From NCBI RefSeq assembly GCF_026420145.1, contig NZ_JAPMLV010000001.1:2480001-2544000 (forward strand): DNA of 64,000 bases. Reading direction: 5' to 3'. The number at the start of each line of letters is the position of its first letter. Positions within the stretch are counted from its first letter, which is position 1. Positions 33,103-43,342 of this stretch are shown here, piece by piece. Made by a program: the position numbers and the translations under genes. The DNA is from Enterobacter pseudoroggenkampii (GTDB lineage Bacteria > Pseudomonadota > Gammaproteobacteria > Enterobacterales > Enterobacteriaceae). The notes under the pieces are model-generated. The model saw nothing but the letters and a program-made list of their open reading frames with translations, was not told where the DNA came from and ran no database searches.

Positions 33103-34290
33103 ATGGACCGCGTCCTTCATTTTGTCCTGGCACTTGTTGTCGTTACTGCACTTGCATTGCTGGTCAGCACAGACCGCAAAAAAATTCGTATCCGTTATGT
33201 TGTCCAGCTGCTGGTCATTGAAGTTTTACTTGCGTGGTTCTTCCTGAACTCCAACGTAGGCCTCGGCTTCGTAAAAGGCTTCTCCGAAATGTTCGAAAAA
33301 CTGCTCGGATTCGCCAATGAAGGGACCAACTTTGTCTTCGGTAAAATGAACGACGAAGGTCTGGCGTTCTTCTTCCTGAAGGTTCTCTGCCCAATCGTCT
33401 TCATCTCCGCACTGATCGGTATTCTGCAGCACATCCGCGTTCTGCCGTTCATTATTCGTGGAATTGGCTTCCTGTTATCCAAAGTGAACGGCATGGGCAA
33501 GCTGGAATCCTTTAACGCCGTCAGTTCCCTGATCCTCGGTCAGTCTGAGAACTTCATCGCGTATAAAGATATTCTCGGCAAAATGTCCCGCAACCGCATG
33601 TACACCATGGCAGCAACCGCAATGTCTACCGTTTCCATGTCTATCGTGGGCGCGTATATGACCATGCTGGAGCCAAAGTATGTTGTTGCGGCGTTGGTTC
33701 TGAACATGTTCAGCACCTTTATCGTTCTGTCGCTGATCAACCCGTACCGCGTTGACGCCAGCGAAGAGAACATCCAGATGTCAAACCTGCACGAAGGCCA
33801 GAGCTTCTTCGAAATGCTGGGTGAGTACATTCTGGCCGGTTTCAAAGTGGCGATTATCGTTGCCGCCATGCTGATCGGCTTCATTGCGCTGATTTCTGGC
33901 CTGAACGCCCTGTTCGCCGCGGTGCTGGGTATCTCCTTCCAGGGGATTCTGGGCTACATCTTCTACCCTGTTGCATGGGTGATGGGTGTTCCGGCTCACG
34001 AAGCGCTGCAGGTGGGCAGTATCATGGCAACCAAGCTGGTTTCTAACGAATTCGTTGCGATGATGGATCTGCAGAAAATTGCCAGCACGCTTTCTCCGCG
34101 CGCGGAGGGCATTCTGTCCGTGTTCCTGGTCTCCTTCGCTAACTTCTCGTCCATCGGGATTATCGCGGGTGCGATTAAAGGTCTGAACGAAGAACAGGGT
34201 AACGTGGTTTCTCGCTTTGGCCTGAAGCTGGTTTACGGCTCTACGCTGGTGAGCGTCCTGTCTGCTTCCATCGCGGCACTGGTACTGTAA
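33103..34290 (+). CDS. nupC: NupC, nucleoside/proton symporter
   Basis: Encodes 395 residues, 5 fewer than E. coli (a short gap after ALFAAVLG). NupC is the concentrative nucleoside transporter of the inner membrane, importing most nucleosides except guanosine and deoxyguanosine. Family features include GQSENFIAY and the [12 protein letters not shown] segment. It is monocistronic with a terminator 15 nt downstream. Confidence 0.96.
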   Translation: MDRVLHFVLALVVVTALALLVSTDRKKIRIRYVVQLLVIEVLLAWFFLNSNVGLGFVKGFSEMFEKLLGFANEGTNFVFGKMNDEGLAFFFLKVLCPIVFISALIGILQHIRVLPFIIRGIGFLLSKVNGMGKLESFNAVSSLILGQSENFIAYKDILGKMSRNRMYTMAATAMSTVSMSIVGAYMTMLEPKYVVAALVLNMFSTFIVLSLINPYRVDASEENIQMSNLHEGQSFFEMLGEYILAGFKVAIIVAAMLIGFIALISGLNALFAAVLGISFQGILGYIFYPVAWVMGVPAHEALQVGSIMATKLVSNEFVAMMDLQKIASTLSPRAEGILSVFLVSFANFSSIGIIAGAIKGLNEEQGNVVSRFGLKLVYGSTLVSVLSASIAALVL

Positions 34291-34304
34291 CGTTTACCGT
34301 TAAA

Positions 34305-34337
34305 CAAAAAACCGGGAGCCTGGCTCCCGGTTTTTTT
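34305..34337. terminator. Bidirectional terminator between nupC and pdeA
   Basis: CCGGGAGCC and GGCTCCCGG flank a short loop, with A6 before and T7 after. It overlaps the last bases of pdeA on the other strand. Confidence 0.9.
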
Positions 34338-36525
34338 ATGCCCGCAACTCTTCCAGCGGTTTGGGTTTACCTATCAGGTAGCCCTGCAGGTAATCCACGC
34401 CGAAGCGAAGCAGCATCTCCCGCTGCTCAGGTGTTTCTACATATTCCGCCACAACGCACAGCGATTTCGTCTTCGCCAGATTACACATCGACTGGACGAT
34501 CATCGCATCCATATCGTCGGTACAAATGTCTTTAACAAAACAGCCGTCAATTTTAATGATATCTGCCTGCAGGCGTCTGAGACGCTCGTAGTTGGCGTAG
34601 CCAGTACCAAAATCATCAATGGCAATCCGGAAACCGTAATCCCGCAGCTGCTGAATATTGTGGATGCTGCAGCCAGAGTTTGAGAAGGCCTGCTCTTCGG
34701 TGATCTCAATCACGACGGCCTGCGGCGCAACGCCGTAGCGTTCAAAGAGCGCGCAAATCTCGTTCGCCACCTCTTTTTGCATCAGCGTGAGCGGCATCAG
34801 ATTGACGGAAAAACGGGCGCCAGCCTGCGTTGCAGGGTGATCGCGCAGCCACACCAGTAATTTTTCCATGACGCACATATCAAACCGATGGCTGAGGTTG
34901 AACTGGGCAATCAGCGGAATAAAGCGGTCAGGGGTGAAGATCTCGCCCTCGCTCTCCATACGCGCCAGGATTTCGTAATACCCGCTCCCGTCCGCCTTCT
35001 GGATCGGTTGCGCGTATAAATGGAACTGCCCCGCCTCAAGGGCATGCTTAATTCGCGCCAGCATCAGGACACGCTCTGTCGTTTGGCCTGATGCCGCCTC
35101 AAGGCTATTCGTGAGCGCGAGAACGTTTTGCTCTCCGCAGGCCTGCTCTGCCAGCCAGCTCAGCTGTCCCAGCGTGTGATGCAGCTTTTCGCCGTTTTCG
35201 ACCATTCCCCAGGACGCGCCAAATTCAATATCCAGCCCGGTGTTGTTCCAGAAAATCTTACGGCTGTTCAGCCGATCGACCATGTGCTGGAGACGCTCGG
35301 CGGTTCCCGGCCCCAGTAATACCAGCACCAGTTCGCTTCCCGGAAGCTGGAAGAGCGTCTCATCTTTCTGCAAAAGCGGCTGTAGCGACGTGGCGATCGT
35401 ACGTTTGCAGTGGACCCGCATGATAATCCCGTAGTGGCGGCTCAAAAACTCCAGGTTATCCATACGCAGAATGCACACTTTGGCATCCGGATGAATCTCG
35501 AGGTAATCCTCCAGCGCACGAATATTGGGCAAACCGGTCAGCGGATCGGTCAGCGCCCTGCCCTGCCAGCCCCGTTTCAGCCACTCGCTGCGCTGGTAAA
35601 TTCGTGACATGTAAAGCAGACAGATAGCAAAAGAGATAAGCACGGACAGGATAAAAGAGAGCGAATGGCCCGATTCCACTCCGTTAAGGAAGTTGTAGTT
35701 GTAGGTCAACAGCAGGAGCGCGGATGCCGCCCACAGCAGAGAGATAAGCGCATAGGTCAGGCGGCTTATCGCTAAGGTAAAAAGAATAAAAATCAGCGGC
35801 ATCAAGTAGCCCGCAATGACCGGTGATTCAAAAGGACCACATAAAATGACGAGAATGAAGCCTAAAAGCGTCAGCCAGACAAAAATAAATAATAGATTCT
35901 TGTGATTAAACACGGGCTTCACGCTTCGCCGCCAGAAGGTCATGGCATAACGAGGATTAATTATCATTCTTAATGGGTAATAGAACATCATGGTAAAAAT
36001 CAATGCCGCACATATCAGGCTTTGTATATCCACAACGTTATAAATTACCGTTCCTTCGCCGAAAAAGGTGGAAATAGTCACCGGAAAATCAAACAAATAG
36101 CCTGCCATATACATCGACAGTTTAATACCTAATGGCACAATAAAACCGAGCCAGAATATACGTAGCCCGATGTTCTTGTTAGGGATGCTGTGACGCCAGC
36201 GCTTGCCCAGCATGAGGCGCAGCAGGCCGCACGCCGCGAACAGCGCAAAGGTCTGACAGAACAGTAAAACTGAATATTGTAGCGGTGCTAAATTAACATA
36301 AAATAAATTAGTGACAGTAAAACCTAACACAATGGGAAGAATTGCCCTGCGCCCAAATAGCAGAATTACTGCCAGCATCACGCTTAGCGGTAGCCATGCT
36401 AAATAAACGTCGTGACCATTAACCATTGCGCGGGGGGAGAGATAACGGGAGACAGGTACCGCAATCAGACAAAGTGTCAGGGCAATTATAAATATCTTTA
36501 CATTATTGTACGTTTTTCTATTCAT
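34336..36525 (-). CDS. pdeA: PdeA (YfeA), membrane c-di-GMP phosphodiesterase
   Basis: Encodes 729 residues, the E. coli length, from the ATG at 36525 (MNRKTYNNVKIF); ATGs further upstream are in frame but not supported. The N-terminal third is a MASE1-type sensor with about eight to ten membrane segments. A degenerate GGDEF-like domain follows (TDPLTGLPN present, GGDEF signature lost). The C-terminal EAL domain carries YYEILARME in place of canonical EAL, DDFGTGYANYERL and VVAEYVET, so hydrolysis of cyclic di-GMP is expected. The ligand sensed is unknown. Confidence 0.93.
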   Translation of the reverse strand: MNRKTYNNVKIFIIALTLCLIAVPVSRYLSPRAMVNGHDVYLAWLPLSVMLAVILLFGRRAILPIVLGFTVTNLFYVNLAPLQYSVLLFCQTFALFAACGLLRLMLGKRWRHSIPNKNIGLRIFWLGFIVPLGIKLSMYMAGYLFDFPVTISTFFGEGTVIYNVVDIQSLICAALIFTMMFYYPLRMIINPRYAMTFWRRSVKPVFNHKNLLFIFVWLTLLGFILVILCGPFESPVIAGYLMPLIFILFTLAISRLTYALISLLWAASALLLLTYNYNFLNGVESGHSLSFILSVLISFAICLLYMSRIYQRSEWLKRGWQGRALTDPLTGLPNIRALEDYLEIHPDAKVCILRMDNLEFLSRHYGIIMRVHCKRTIATSLQPLLQKDETLFQLPGSELVLVLLGPGTAERLQHMVDRLNSRKIFWNNTGLDIEFGASWGMVENGEKLHHTLGQLSWLAEQACGEQNVLALTNSLEAASGQTTERVLMLARIKHALEAGQFHLYAQPIQKADGSGYYEILARMESEGEIFTPDRFIPLIAQFNLSHRFDMCVMEKLLVWLRDHPATQAGARFSVNLMPLTLMQKEVANEICALFERYGVAPQAVVIEITEEQAFSNSGCSIHNIQQLRDYGFRIAIDDFGTGYANYERLRRLQADIIKIDGCFVKDICTDDMDAMIVQSMCNLAKTKSLCVVAEYVETPEQREMLLRFGVDYLQGYLIGKPKPLEELRA

Positions 36526-36703
36526 TAAGCTGATGAGTATATTATCCGTTCGAATCATTGACCGGGTGGATAATAGGTTTATTAATTGCACGAATCAAGT
36601 TCAAGTCTATTTATAGACTGCTTTATTGATGTCGATTGAGGTGAGGTACGAGAATACCTTCTTTTTGATAACAAAATACGGGAGAGTGTGTTACAAACAC
36701 ATA

Positions 36704-36733
36704 AAAAAAACCCTCGTCTTTTGACGAGGGTTT
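36704..36733 (-). terminator. Terminator of the tRNA-Ala operon
   Basis: On the minus strand AAACCCTCGTC and GACGAGGGTTT flank 4 nt and are followed by T6, just past the second tRNA-Ala. Confidence 0.9.
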
Positions 36734-36740
36734 ACAATTT

Positions 36741-36816
<76 letters not shown>

Positions 36817-36857
36817 ACATGTTACTTTACTAACCGCACTCTGTTGGGTTCAGAGTT

Positions 36858-36933
<76 letters not shown>

Positions 36934-36962
36934 ATCGTAAAGCTGTCATGTTGACGGGCGGC

Positions 36963-36991
36963 ATAATATGAATTCCGCTGCGGAGTGTCAA
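36963..36991 (-). promoter_or_regulatory. Promoter of the tRNA-Ala operon
   Basis: On the minus strand TTGACA (-35) and TATTAT (-10) are separated by 17 bp, followed by a GC-rich discriminator (GCCGCCCG), typical of stringently controlled stable-RNA promoters. Confidence 0.85.
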
Positions 36992-37150
36992 CGGCAAAAT
37001 CAATTCAAGCCATTCAATCGCCGAAAAATCATGCAAATGAATCACTTTGCGAGCCTGCTCGCAGTCAGGAGTTAAGCCTGTCACGTTTTCACGTAAAACG
37101 GTGCTATAAAATGAGCCGTTAATTAACCCCACAGATATTCAGGAAATTGC

Positions 37151-37513
37151 ATGATCAAGGAACGAATGACGCCAGAAGAGTTAGCCCTCCTCACTGGCTA
37201 TAGCCGCCAGACCATCAATAAATGGGTACGCAAAGAGGGTTGGATTACATCACCAAAGCCAGGCGTCCAGGGCGGGAAAGCGCGCCTGGTGCATGTGAAC
37301 GAAAAAGTCCGTGACTTTATCCGCAGCGCACGTCGGGCAAGTGAAACGTCCGAACTGCCGGAAGGCACCAGCCATGACGGTTCGCTTCACACCCTACTCC
37401 TGACGCTGGCCAATGAAATGACGCCGGAAGAGCAGAAGCAGATGACATCACTGCTAATGCGGGAAGGGATTACCGGATTGTTGCAACGTTTAGGGATTCG
37501 CGATCAGAACTGA
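37151..37513 (+). CDS. yfeC: YfeC, helix-turn-helix DNA-binding protein
   Basis: Encodes 120 residues of the YfeC/YfeD (DUF1323) family. The N-terminal helix-turn-helix reads PEELALLTGYSRQTINKWVR (residues 8-27), and the C-terminal part is a helical block ending LLQRLGIRD. Function is not well characterised. It is followed after 1 nt by its paralogue yfeD, so the two are co-transcribed. Confidence 0.93.
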   Translation: MIKERMTPEELALLTGYSRQTINKWVRKEGWITSPKPGVQGGKARLVHVNEKVRDFIRSARRASETSELPEGTSHDGSLHTLLLTLANEMTPEEQKQMTSLLMREGITGLLQRLGIRDQN

Positions 37514-37514
37514 T

Positions 37515-37907
37515 ATGAAAAAATTACGTAGCAAAATGACCACGGAAGAGCTGGCGGAGTGTTTAGGCGTTGCCAGACAAACGGTTAATCGCTGGATACG
37601 CCAGCAGGGGTGGAAAACGGAAGGACTCAACGGCGTAAAGGGGGGTCGGGCTCGGCTCATTCATGTTGATGCGCGCGTGAAGGAACATATTATAAGCCTT
37701 CCAGCGATCCGTAACCGTCAGGCGGTTTACCATCTCGCTGAGGCCACGTCTGCCTATAATGGACCCTCTTCAAACCTGTCTCCGGGCATTATTGAGACGC
37801 TGGAGAGTATGACTCCGTCAGAGCAGAAGCGTCTGGACGCTTTATTGAAACGCGAGGGTATACACGGTTTTCTTACACGTCTGGGTATCGCGGAAAAAGA
37901 GGCATAA
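37515..37907 (+). CDS. yfeD: YfeD, paralogue of YfeC
   Basis: Encodes 130 residues with the same architecture as YfeC: an N-terminal helix-turn-helix (TTEELAECLGVARQTVNRWI) and a C-terminal MTPSEQKRLDALLKREGI helix pair. The tandem paralogues probably arose by duplication and may form a heterodimer; this is inference. A terminator follows and is shared with gltX. Confidence 0.93.
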   Translation: MKKLRSKMTTEELAECLGVARQTVNRWIRQQGWKTEGLNGVKGGRARLIHVDARVKEHIISLPAIRNRQAVYHLAEATSAYNGPSSNLSPGIIETLESMTPSEQKRLDALLKREGIHGFLTRLGIAEKEA

Positions 37908-37937
37908 AAAAACGGCAGGTTACCCTGCCGTTTTTGT
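37908..37937. terminator. Bidirectional terminator between yfeD and gltX
   Basis: AAACGGCAGG and CCTGCCGTTT flank a short loop with an A tract before and T5 after, between convergent genes. Confidence 0.9.
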
Positions 37938-37945
37938 AGACGTGA

Positions 37946-39361
37946 TTACTGCTGATTTTCACGTTCAGCGATGAAGTCCAGCGCCTTGTTAATGCGCGCC
38001 ACGCTGCGCGACTTGCCGATGGCATGAACCGTTACGTCCAGCGCCGGAGACTGACCCGCACCGGTCACCGCGACACGCAGTGGCATACCGACTTTACCCA
38101 TGCCGACTTCCAGCTCGTCTGCCGTCGCCTGAATGGCGTGATGCACATTCTCAGCGGTCCACTCGGTGAGGGCAGCCAGCTTATCACGCACCACTTCCAG
38201 CGGCTGACGCGCAACCGGACGGAGGTGTTTCTTAGCGGCGTCCGCGTCGAACGCATCAAACTCTTCATAGAAGTAGCGGCAGCTTTCGGCAATCTCTTTC
38301 AGGGTTTTGCAGCGCTCGCCGAGCAGTTTCACCAGATCCGCCAGCTCAGGGCCAGTGCGGGTATCAATATTTGCCTGCTCAATGTGCCACTGCAGATACG
38401 TCGCCACATATTCTGGCGGCATGGTATTGATGTAGTGATGGTTCAGCCACAGGAGCTTGTCGGTATTAAATGCGCTCGCTGATTTGCTCACAGAGCTCAG
38501 AGAGAACAGTTCGATCATCTCTTCGCGGCTGAAGATCTCCTGATCACCGTGGGCCCAGCCCAGGCGCACCAGATAGTTCAGCAGCGCTTCCGGCAGATAA
38601 CCGTCGTCACGATACTGCATGACGCTCACCGCACCGTGACGTTTAGACAGTTTTTTGCCGTCATCACCGTTGATCATGGAGACGTGCGCATAAACAGGCA
38701 CCGGCGCGTTCAGCGCCTTCAGGATGTTGATCTGACGTGGCGTGTTGTTGATGTGGTCTTCACCGCGCACAACGTGGGTAATTTCCATATCCCAGTCGTC
38801 AACCACAACACAGAAGTTGTAGGTTGGGGAACCATCGGTGCGACGGATGATCAGATCGTCCAGCTCCTGGTTGCTGAATTCGATCGGGCCACGGATCTGG
38901 TCGTCAAAGATCACCGAGCCATCCTGCGGGTTAGCAAAACGCACGACGCAAGGCTCATCAGCAGCATGCTCGCTGTGGTCGTGGCGGCAGCGGCCGTCAT
39001 AACGCGGCTTCTCACCGTTCGCCATCTGCTCTTCGCGCAGCGCATCCAGACGCTCTTTTGAGCAGTAGCACTTATACGCCGTGCCCGCGACCAGCATCTC
39101 ATCAATGACGGCGTTATAACGGTCAAAGCGTTTGGTCTGGAAATACGGGCCTTCGTCCCATTCCAGATTCAGCCAGTTCATCCCATCCATAATGGCTTCA
39201 ATTGCTTCCGGCGTGGAGCGCTCAAGATCGGTGTCTTCAATACGCAGCACGAACTCACCTTTGTTGTGGCGTGCGAAAAGCCAGGAATAGAGAGCGGTAC
39301 GTGCACCACCGACGTGCAGATAGCCTGTCGGGCTCGGCGCGAAGCGAGTTTTGATTTTCAT
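37946..39361 (-). CDS. gltX: GltX, glutamyl-tRNA synthetase
   Basis: Encodes 471 residues, the E. coli length. It is a class I synthetase that charges tRNA-Glu. The HIGH-type motif is HVGG at 16-19, the KMSKS-type motif is KLSKR at 237-241, and the zinc-binding cysteines include Cys98, Cys100 and Cys125 (CYCSKE and GRCRHDH). It is divergent from the valine/lysine tRNA operon, as in E. coli. Confidence 0.97.
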   Translation of the reverse strand: MKIKTRFAPSPTGYLHVGGARTALYSWLFARHNKGEFVLRIEDTDLERSTPEAIEAIMDGMNWLNLEWDEGPYFQTKRFDRYNAVIDEMLVAGTAYKCYCSKERLDALREEQMANGEKPRYDGRCRHDHSEHAADEPCVVRFANPQDGSVIFDDQIRGPIEFSNQELDDLIIRRTDGSPTYNFCVVVDDWDMEITHVVRGEDHINNTPRQINILKALNAPVPVYAHVSMINGDDGKKLSKRHGAVSVMQYRDDGYLPEALLNYLVRLGWAHGDQEIFSREEMIELFSLSSVSKSASAFNTDKLLWLNHHYINTMPPEYVATYLQWHIEQANIDTRTGPELADLVKLLGERCKTLKEIAESCRYFYEEFDAFDADAAKKHLRPVARQPLEVVRDKLAALTEWTAENVHHAIQATADELEVGMGKVGMPLRVAVTGAGQSPALDVTVHAIGKSRSVARINKALDFIAERENQQ

Positions 39362-39574
39362 GAAATGGCCTTACGTTATAAAGATGCCGGCAATCGGCAA
39401 ATCCTGGGGAAAAAACGATGGGCAATATTCTATCACTGTGGGGGGAATCCTCAATGTTGATCCCTTTATCATGACCGGGTTTGCGATTTTTGTTTAGAAA
39501 TCATGCGCCACAGCCCGTTTCGCGATCGTTTTGTTTAATTTTACGACGAACGAATAAAAACTTTAGAAAATGCG

Positions 39575-39602
39575 TTGACTCATTTTCAACTCTCCCTATA
39601 AT
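39575..39602 (+). promoter_or_regulatory. Promoter of the Val/Lys tRNA operon
   Basis: TTGACT (-35) and TATAAT (-10) are separated by 16 bp, followed by GCGACTCC, a GC-rich discriminator typical of stringent control. Confidence 0.9.
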
Positions 39603-39619
39603 GCGACTCCACACAGCGG

Positions 39620-39695
39620 GGGTGATTAGCTCAGTTGGTAGAGCATCTCCTTTACACGGAGGGGGTCGGCGGTTCGAGCCCGTCATCACCCACCA
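39620..39695 (+). tRNA. valU: tRNA-Val (TAC anticodon), copy 1
   Basis: A 76 nt cloverleaf, GGGTGATTAGCTCAGTTGG to CACCCACCA, anticodon TAC, CCA encoded. It differs from the next two copies only by a T-A instead of C-G pair in the acceptor stem. Confidence 0.96.
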
Positions 39696-39736
39696 TCTAC
39701 TTCGGTAGACTCGCAGTGTAGATAAGAATTGAGATT

Positions 39737-39812
39737 GGGCGATTAGCTCAGTTGGTAGAGCATCTCCTTTACACGGAGGGGGTCGGCGGTTCGAGCCCGT
39801 CATCGCCCACCA
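39737..39812 (+). tRNA. valX: tRNA-Val (TAC anticodon), copy 2
   Basis: Same sequence as copy 1 except for the acceptor pair (GGGCGAT with ATCGCCC). Anticodon TAC and CCA are encoded. Confidence 0.96.
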
Positions 39813-39841
39813 TTCTCACCTTATCGCAGCAGTTCCGAAAT

Positions 39842-39917
39842 GGGCGATTAGCTCAGTTGGTAGAGCATCTCCTTTACACGGAGGGGGTCGGCGGTTCGAG
39901 CCCGTCATCGCCCACCA
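39842..39917 (+). tRNA. valY: tRNA-Val (TAC anticodon), copy 3
   Basis: Identical to copy 2. It is only 4 nt from the following tRNA-Lys, so processing must release both from one precursor. Confidence 0.96.
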
Positions 39918-39921
39918 TTTC

Positions 39922-39997
39922 GGGTCGTTAGCTCAGTTGGTAGAGCAGTTGACTTTTAATCAATTGGTCGCAGGTTCGAATCCTGCACGACCCACCA
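39922..39997 (+). tRNA. lysV: tRNA-Lys (TTT anticodon)
   Basis: A 76 nt cloverleaf, GGGTCGTTAGCTCAGTTGG to CGACCCACCA, with anticodon TTT. Last gene of the operon, as in E. coli valUXY-lysV. Confidence 0.96.
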
Positions 39998-40001
39998 ATG
40001 T

Positions 40002-40029
40002 AAAAAAGCGCCCTAAAGGCGCTTTTTTG
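40002..40029. terminator. Terminator of the Val/Lys tRNA operon
   Basis: AAAAAAGCGCC and GGCGCTTTTTT flank a 5 nt loop, 4 nt past lysV; it can also serve xapR on the other strand. Confidence 0.92.
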
Positions 40030-40044
40030 CTATCTGCTATTTGT

Positions 40045-40935
40045 CTACTTCCCAGCCGTCAACGTCGCAATTAACGTCTTCACCGCTGGCGTCGCCTGCT
40101 TCTCGTCATACACCACATATAAATCTGCCGGTATCCGCTCTTTCAGCGGACGGAACACCACGCCCGGCCACTGCATTTGCGCGTAGCTGTCTGCGGCGAG
40201 CGTAATTCCCATGCCCATGCTGATCATCGCCAGCACCGTTTGCGGTTCAACGGCTTCGCGCACAATCATCGGCGAAAAACCGGCCTGCTGGCAGACACGA
40301 TGTAAAAATGCCCAGTCAGAATGGGCCGACGGCATCGTGACAAAATACTCGTCCTGCAATTCTGCGAGCGCAATGGAAGGTTCCCTGACCAGCCGGTGAT
40401 CTTCCGGCATCGCCACCAGAAAAGCCGCCTCACGTAACCGCACGCTGGTAAACCCCGCGGTAGGTTCCGTTGCCATTCGCCAGATCCCGACATCCAGCTC
40501 CCGGCGCTCAAGCAGCGCCATCTGCATGACCGGGGATTTCTCGCGAAAAACGACATCAACATTCGGATGCTCTTTCAAAAAAGCGCGCATGACCGTGCGC
40601 ACCTCGCTCCACATGGCGGTGCCCACAATCCCCAGCTCAATGCGCCCCGCTTCCCCCCGGCCAATTTGCTCGACGCGAGCCAGGGCCTGGTTTGCGCTGG
40701 CCAGCAGCCGTCGTGACTCTTCCATCAGCACTTTACCGGCATGCGTCAACGCGACGCTCCGCGAGTGGCGAATAAACAGTAACGTGCCCAGCTGGCTTTC
40801 CAGCTCTTTAATATGCAGGCTCAACGGCGGCTGAGACATATTGAGACGGGCCGCAGCCCGTCCAAAATGCAGTTCCTCCGCCACGGCCAGAAAATAGCGC
40901 AGCAGCTTGAGATCGGTCCGATAGACGCGTTCCAT
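40045..40935 (-). CDS. xapR: XapR, LysR-type activator of xanthosine use
   Basis: Encodes 296 residues from the ATG at 40935 (MERVYRTDLKLLRYF); an in-frame start 24 nt upstream is not needed. The N-terminal winged helix-turn-helix (FGRAAARLNMSQPPLSLHIKELE, about 23-45) is clear. In E. coli XapR with xanthosine activates xapAB. It is downstream of xapB in the same direction. Confidence 0.94.
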   Translation of the reverse strand: MERVYRTDLKLLRYFLAVAEELHFGRAAARLNMSQPPLSLHIKELESQLGTLLFIRHSRSVALTHAGKVLMEESRRLLASANQALARVEQIGRGEAGRIELGIVGTAMWSEVRTVMRAFLKEHPNVDVVFREKSPVMQMALLERRELDVGIWRMATEPTAGFTSVRLREAAFLVAMPEDHRLVREPSIALAELQDEYFVTMPSAHSDWAFLHRVCQQAGFSPMIVREAVEPQTVLAMISMGMGITLAADSYAQMQWPGVVFRPLKERIPADLYVVYDEKQATPAVKTLIATLTAGK

Positions 40936-41002
40936 CAAAACATATCCTGGCGATAACACTTATGCGCCTACCTTAAAGCCTTTCCGCGTCCGGAGGGGAA
41001 AT

Positions 41003-42259
41003 TTAGTGCGCAACTGTGCGCATCCCGCTGTTTTTACAGGTGTGGTGGTAGTTAAAGCTGAAGTAAAAGACCACCGCGAGCACCAGGGCATAGGCCGCAA
41101 ACACCAGCCAGATCGTCTGCCAGTCCTTCACCCCGTCCACCGAGAAATAATCAACGGCCATACCGCTCAATACCGAACCGAAATACGCCCCGATACCGTT
41201 AACGGTCGTCATAAACAACCCTTGCGCGCTGGCGCGGATATCGGCGCTGACCTCCTGTTCAACAAATACCGAGCCGGAAATATTGAAGAAGTCGAACGCG
41301 CAGCCGTAGACAATCATTGAGAGCATGAGCAGCACGAAGCCCGTCGCGGACGGATCGCCAAAGGCAAATAGACCGAACCGCAGCATCCAGGCCACCATGC
41401 TCATCAGCATGACGGCTTTAATGCCAAAGCGTCCGAGGAAGTACGGAATGGTCAGAATGAAGAACACCTCAGACATTTGCGAAACGGAGAGCAGGATGGA
41501 CGGATAGTTGACGATAAAGCTATCGGCATACGCCGGATTACGCGCAAAATCATGCAGGAAGGGGCTGCCAAACGTGTTGGTTATCTGCAGCATGGCGCCC
41601 AGCAGCATCGCGAATAAAAAGAACACCGCCATGCGGGGGTGTTTAAACAGGATAAACGCATTGAGGCCCAGCTTGCTTGCCAGCGACTGAGAGGTTTTCG
41701 CCTGTGCAACTGGAATGGCTGGCAATGTCAGAGAATAGAGCGCCAGCAGCAGAGACGCGGCAGCCGCAATATAGAGCTGCACGTTGCTCAGCTCCGCCCC
41801 CATCAGGCTTATGGCCCACATCGCGGCAATAAAGCCCACGGTGCCATACACCCGTACTCGCGGAAAATGGCTCACCGTATCCAGCCCTGCCTGTTCAAGA
41901 CAGGAGTAAGAAATCGTATTCGACAGCGCAATCGTGGGCATGAAGGCCATCGCATTCACCAGCATGACCCAGAACATCAGGCCGGGCTCATTGACCTGTG
42001 CGGCATAGCAGAGCGCGACGGCGCAGACGAGGTGGCAAATCACGTAAGCACGGTCTGCCCGCAGCCATTTGTCGGCAATAATGCCCACCAGCGAGGGCAT
42101 AACAATCGCGGCAAGTCCTTTGGAGCTGTACACCATGCCCACGTCGGAGCCGGTAAAGTGTAGGGTGTTAATCATGTAAGCGCCGAGGGTTACCAGCCAG
42201 CTCCCCCAGATAAAATATTGCATAAAGGACATCAGCTTTAAGCGAGTCGTGATGTTCAT
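41003..42259 (-). CDS. xapB: XapB, xanthosine/proton symporter
   Basis: Encodes 418 residues, the E. coli length, with about 12 predicted membrane helices of the nucleoside:H+ symporter (NupG) family within the major facilitators. The N-terminus MSFMQYFIWGSWLVTLGAYM is highly conserved. It imports xanthosine. It lies 51 nt downstream of xapA and is probably co-transcribed. Confidence 0.95.
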   Translation of the reverse strand: MNITTRLKLMSFMQYFIWGSWLVTLGAYMINTLHFTGSDVGMVYSSKGLAAIVMPSLVGIIADKWLRADRAYVICHLVCAVALCYAAQVNEPGLMFWVMLVNAMAFMPTIALSNTISYSCLEQAGLDTVSHFPRVRVYGTVGFIAAMWAISLMGAELSNVQLYIAAAASLLLALYSLTLPAIPVAQAKTSQSLASKLGLNAFILFKHPRMAVFFLFAMLLGAMLQITNTFGSPFLHDFARNPAYADSFIVNYPSILLSVSQMSEVFFILTIPYFLGRFGIKAVMLMSMVAWMLRFGLFAFGDPSATGFVLLMLSMIVYGCAFDFFNISGSVFVEQEVSADIRASAQGLFMTTVNGIGAYFGSVLSGMAVDYFSVDGVKDWQTIWLVFAAYALVLAVVFYFSFNYHHTCKNSGMRTVAH

Positions 42260-42310
42260 AACCCATTCCTTATAGCAGTGTGGCCCTGGCGGGCCACTTT
42301 ATTGTTTTAC

Positions 42311-43135
42311 TCAGGCAATATGGCGAAGAAAACCGCAGATAAGATTGATAAAGTTCTGGCGGGAGAGCTCGGCGGCAGCGAGGGTTTGTTCATGCGAGAG
42401 TTTGACCTCCCCCAGCCCTTCGGCGAGATTGGTAATTGCAGAAACGGCCACGACCTTCAGGCCGCAGTGACGGGCGGAAATCACTTCCGGCACCACGGAC
42501 ATGCCCACCACATCGCCGCCGATAATTTGCATCATGCGGATCTCGGCCGCCGTCTCAAAGTTCGGGCCGGGATAAGAGACAAACACCCCTTCATGCAGCG
42601 GGAAGCCTTCTTTCGTTGCCACAGTTTGCAGAACGGCACGGTAATCCGCGTCGTAAGCATTGGCCAGAGAGAAGAAACGATCGCCAAAGCGCTCATCGTT
42701 CTGCCCCACCATCGGCGTGCCCGGCATGGTGTTGATATGGTCGCTCAGGGCAACCAGGCTTCCTGGCTGAACCTCCGGGCGCAGCGAACCCGCCGCATTG
42801 GTGCTAAACAGCAGCTCGCACCCCAGCAGCGTAAAGGTGCGGATCACATCGGTCATGATGGTCATCCCGCGCCCTTCATAGAAATGGCCGCGCCCCTTCA
42901 TGCAGGCAACCGGCACCCCGGCCAGATGCCCGAGCACCAGCTCGCCGGCATGGCCATGCACGGTGCTCACCGGGAAGCCCGGCAGCTTTTCGTAGCTCAG
43001 GGAAACGGCATCATCAATCTGGTCGGCAAGTGCGCCCAGGCCAGAGCCGAGAATAAACGCCACGCGAGGCGTGAAGTTCGGCTTAGCGGCGCGAATGATA
43101 TCGGCGCAGTACCACGGGTTATTCGAGAGGGTCAT
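42311..43135 (-). CDS. xapA: XapA, xanthosine (purine nucleoside) phosphorylase
   Basis: Encodes 274 residues. XapA splits xanthosine, inosine and guanosine with phosphate to the base and ribose-1-phosphate. The trimeric PNP-family motifs seen are VAFILGSGLGALAD near 28-41, GRGHFYEG for phosphate binding, and NAAGSLRPE. It is first in the xapA-xapB-xapR group; the 207 nt upstream should hold the XapR site, which I cannot pinpoint. Confidence 0.95.
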   Translation of the reverse strand: MTLSNNPWYCADIIRAAKPNFTPRVAFILGSGLGALADQIDDAVSLSYEKLPGFPVSTVHGHAGELVLGHLAGVPVACMKGRGHFYEGRGMTIMTDVIRTFTLLGCELLFSTNAAGSLRPEVQPGSLVALSDHINTMPGTPMVGQNDERFGDRFFSLANAYDADYRAVLQTVATKEGFPLHEGVFVSYPGPNFETAAEIRMMQIIGGDVVGMSVVPEVISARHCGLKVVAVSAITNLAEGLGEVKLSHEQTLAAAELSRQNFINLICGFLRHIA

Positions 43136-43342
43136 AGAGGCTCCTTAAGGATGAAAATCGCGATAGCGGGGATCGCATGACTTACGTCTTATATCCGCAG
43201 CCTGCCGGTGACCTCCAATACACTTTCACCGCACCATCAATACTGATTGTGTATCGATGCAACTCCCTGCCAGATATGGCAGTTTTGCTCAAGCTAATCC
43301 CGCCGGTGCCGATACCTCTGTTTTAAAACGCGAGGAAAAAGT

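Noticed and set aside
39620..39997. Regular repeated units suggesting a CRISPR or tandem array
   Set aside because: The units are 76 nt tRNA genes with full cloverleaves and encoded CCA, not repeats with spacers.
42278..43180. A 300-codon open frame on the plus strand across xapA
   Set aside because: Antisense shadow of xapA, whose motifs are clear.
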